DNA of 7,845 nt, taken from assembly GCA_966128725.1 (NCBI GenBank), contig CBHYLN010000193.1, positions 1 to 7,845 on the forward strand, read 5' to 3'. Shown piece by piece: positions 7,124-7,845 of the stretch. This DNA comes from JAFDZV01 sp966128725 (GTDB taxonomy: Bacteria; Bacteroidota; Ignavibacteria; OLB7). The notes below the pieces were generated by a model that saw nothing but the letters and a program-made list of their open reading frames with translations, had not been told where the DNA came from and did no database searches. The translations under genes were made by a program, and so were the position numbers. Within the stretch, counting starts at the first letter, position 1. Each line of letters starts with the position of its first letter.

Positions 7124-7205
7124 CACAAAACCATGGCGATACACCGCATGATAATCATCATGCCCATCAAACCCCGTATTACGTACCGGCTTGTATTCGG
7201 TGGTA

Positions 7206-7775
7206 TCACTTCGCCTCCTCGCATACCGGGAAGCAGTTCGCGCCGCCGGCCTGGCAGACGGCGGGGCCGGGGTCCGTGCCACCGGTTTGCCGTACCTGCC
7301 GCGTACCATCGGCCAACCGGCATACGCTGTACGTGCGCACGCAGCAGGCCACATCAGCACAGGCAGCCAGATAGTCCCCCGGCCCAACAAGTCCCATGCA
7401 CTGCGTTACATACGTTCGGACTCGAGCATCACACTGGCCGTTTTCAAAGGGCGGGAACCCCATCGGATTTTCCCGCAGAAGGAACTCCAACGCACGCGAT
7501 ACCATGGCCCCGGGATCAAAGGGGTTACTGCACGCCACGTTCCAGTTCCTGATGCCGATGATTTCGATGTCGTAGTGGTCGCAGGCCGAGGCACGATAGC
7601 GGTAATCGACGCCGAACGTACAGAGGCTCCGATCCGCCGTGATCGTCGCCGATGCGAACGTCCACGGCCATCCCTTGCAATCGTCACACTCCAATCGCTG
7701 TGCCGAAAGAATTTCTGGCAGAACCGATATCAATACAACAAACGCAGCGAAACCGGCCGGCAGTAGTCGTTGCAT
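7206..7775 (-). CDS. Secreted 14-cysteine protein, paralogue A
   Basis: The 189-residue product starts at ATG 7775 rather than the upstream in-frame ATG 7796, because GGAGGGT (7782-7788) sits between the two at good spacing for 7775. A signal peptide follows (Arg3, hydrophobic 5-22, ending ILSAQ at 22-26). Cysteines lie at 30, 33, 52, 65, 82, 115, 126, 139, 144, 145, 152, 174, 181 and 185, matching paralogue B one for one. The order is a CxxC pair, single cysteines flanking the YDIEIIGI and NPMGFPP core, a CC pair near 144, then a C-terminal cluster ending CFPVCEEAK. The spacing is too regular for random cysteines and suggests up to seven disulfides after export. The variable stretches (128-134, 153-163) are rich in Gly, Asp and Arg. 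It lacks a sorting domain and a transmembrane anchor. It is the first gene of the minus-strand group visible here. Function is unknown; a small structural, binding or inhibitor-like exported protein is possible. Confidence 0.86.
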   Translation of the reverse strand: MQRLLPAGFAAFVVLISVLPEILSAQRLECDDCKGWPWTFASATITADRSLCTFGVDYRYRASACDHYDIEIIGIRNWNVACSNPFDPGAMVSRALEFLLRENPMGFPPFENGQCDARVRTYVTQCMGLVGPGDYLAACADVACCVRTYSVCRLADGTRQVRQTGGTDPGPAVCQAGGANCFPVCEEAK

Positions 7776-7790
7776 GAATACACCCTCCAC

Positions 7791-7822
7791 ATACAATACA
7801 TGTCAGCAAGAGTATACAATAC
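7791..7822 (-). promoter_or_regulatory. Putative promoter region of paralogue A with direct repeat
   Basis: On the minus strand GTATTGTAT occurs twice (7814-7822 and 7791-7799), 23 bp apart. The first copy runs into TATACT (7811-7816), which resembles a -10 box, and TACTCTTG (7807-7814), which fits the Bacteroidota -7 consensus TAnnTTTG with one mismatch. No clear -35 or -33 element is seen. The repeat could be an operator or chance in an AT-rich stretch. Confidence 0.3.
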
Positions 7823-7829
7823 CTTGAGA

Positions 7830-7842
7830 GGGGGGGATGGGG
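7830..7842 (-). promoter_or_regulatory. C-tract upstream of paralogue A
   Basis: On the minus strand this reads CCCCATCCCCCCC and lies 55-67 nt before ATG 7775. A similar tract, CCCCCTCCCCC (6841-6851), lies 59-69 nt before the ATG of paralogue B. The shared position suggests the upstream regions were duplicated with the genes or kept for a purpose. The meaning is unknown. Confidence 0.3.
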
Positions 7843-7845
7843 TGC

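Larger units (their letters stand above)
6783..7205 (-). other. 423-bp gap between the two 14-cysteine genes
   Basis: No gene here is convincing. Near the paralogue B start it holds an SD (6789-6796) and the tract CCCCCTCCCCC on the minus strand (6841-6851). It also holds a second copy of the leader sequence at 6923-6944 with nothing like a paralogue behind it. On the minus strand two weak overlapping reading frames, 6917-7123 and 6855-6920, meet in an ATGA overlap. GC content looks lower than in the neighbouring genes. I see no tRNA-like fold and no classical terminator after the 7206 stop codon. Confidence 0.5.

Overview
This window has high GC and holds six convincing protein genes. It most resembles a member of the Bacteroidota/Chlorobi superphylum, possibly an Ignavibacteria- or Kapabacteria-like lineage. 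Two large secreted proteins end in domains that look like type IX secretion system (T9SS) C-terminal sorting domains, and that secretion route is confined to this group. The GC content is unusually high for typical Bacteroidota, so the exact lineage is an inference. Clear Shine-Dalgarno sequences (GGAG, GGGAG, GGAGGGT) precede most of the genes.

The left half (1-4575) is on the plus strand. It holds (1) a 655-residue secreted beta-propeller-like protein with a cysteine- and proline-rich linker and a T9SS sorting domain; (2) a lipoprotein methionine sulfoxide reductase B (msrB); and (3) an orphan secreted protein of about 460 residues with two G-I-x-I-G turns near its N terminus. A strong hairpin follows gene 1. 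Inverted repeats and a two-codon mini-ORF lie ahead of msrB.

The right half (4704-7845) is on the minus strand and reads toward the left half. In order of transcription it holds (a) a 189-residue secreted protein with 14 cysteines; (b) after a 423-bp gap, a paralogue of 191 residues with all 14 cysteines conserved and about 58% identity counted by eye; and (c) 3 nt further on, a 499-residue secreted protein with six Asp-box (YCF48/BNR-like) repeats and a T9SS sorting domain. The ribosome binding site of (c) lies inside the last codons of (b), so the two are probably translated together. A hairpin at 4609-4634 sits between the convergent ends and may terminate transcription from both sides.

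Taken together this is a cell-envelope and export locus: every gene carries a signal sequence or lipobox. The most unusual part is the pair of 14-cysteine proteins, which I do not recognise as a named family. Their starts share an SD context and a C-tract at nearly the same distance upstream. The gap between them carries an extra copy of the second gene's leader with no paralogue behind it. I saw no tRNA, rRNA, CRISPR array, insertion sequence or integrase.
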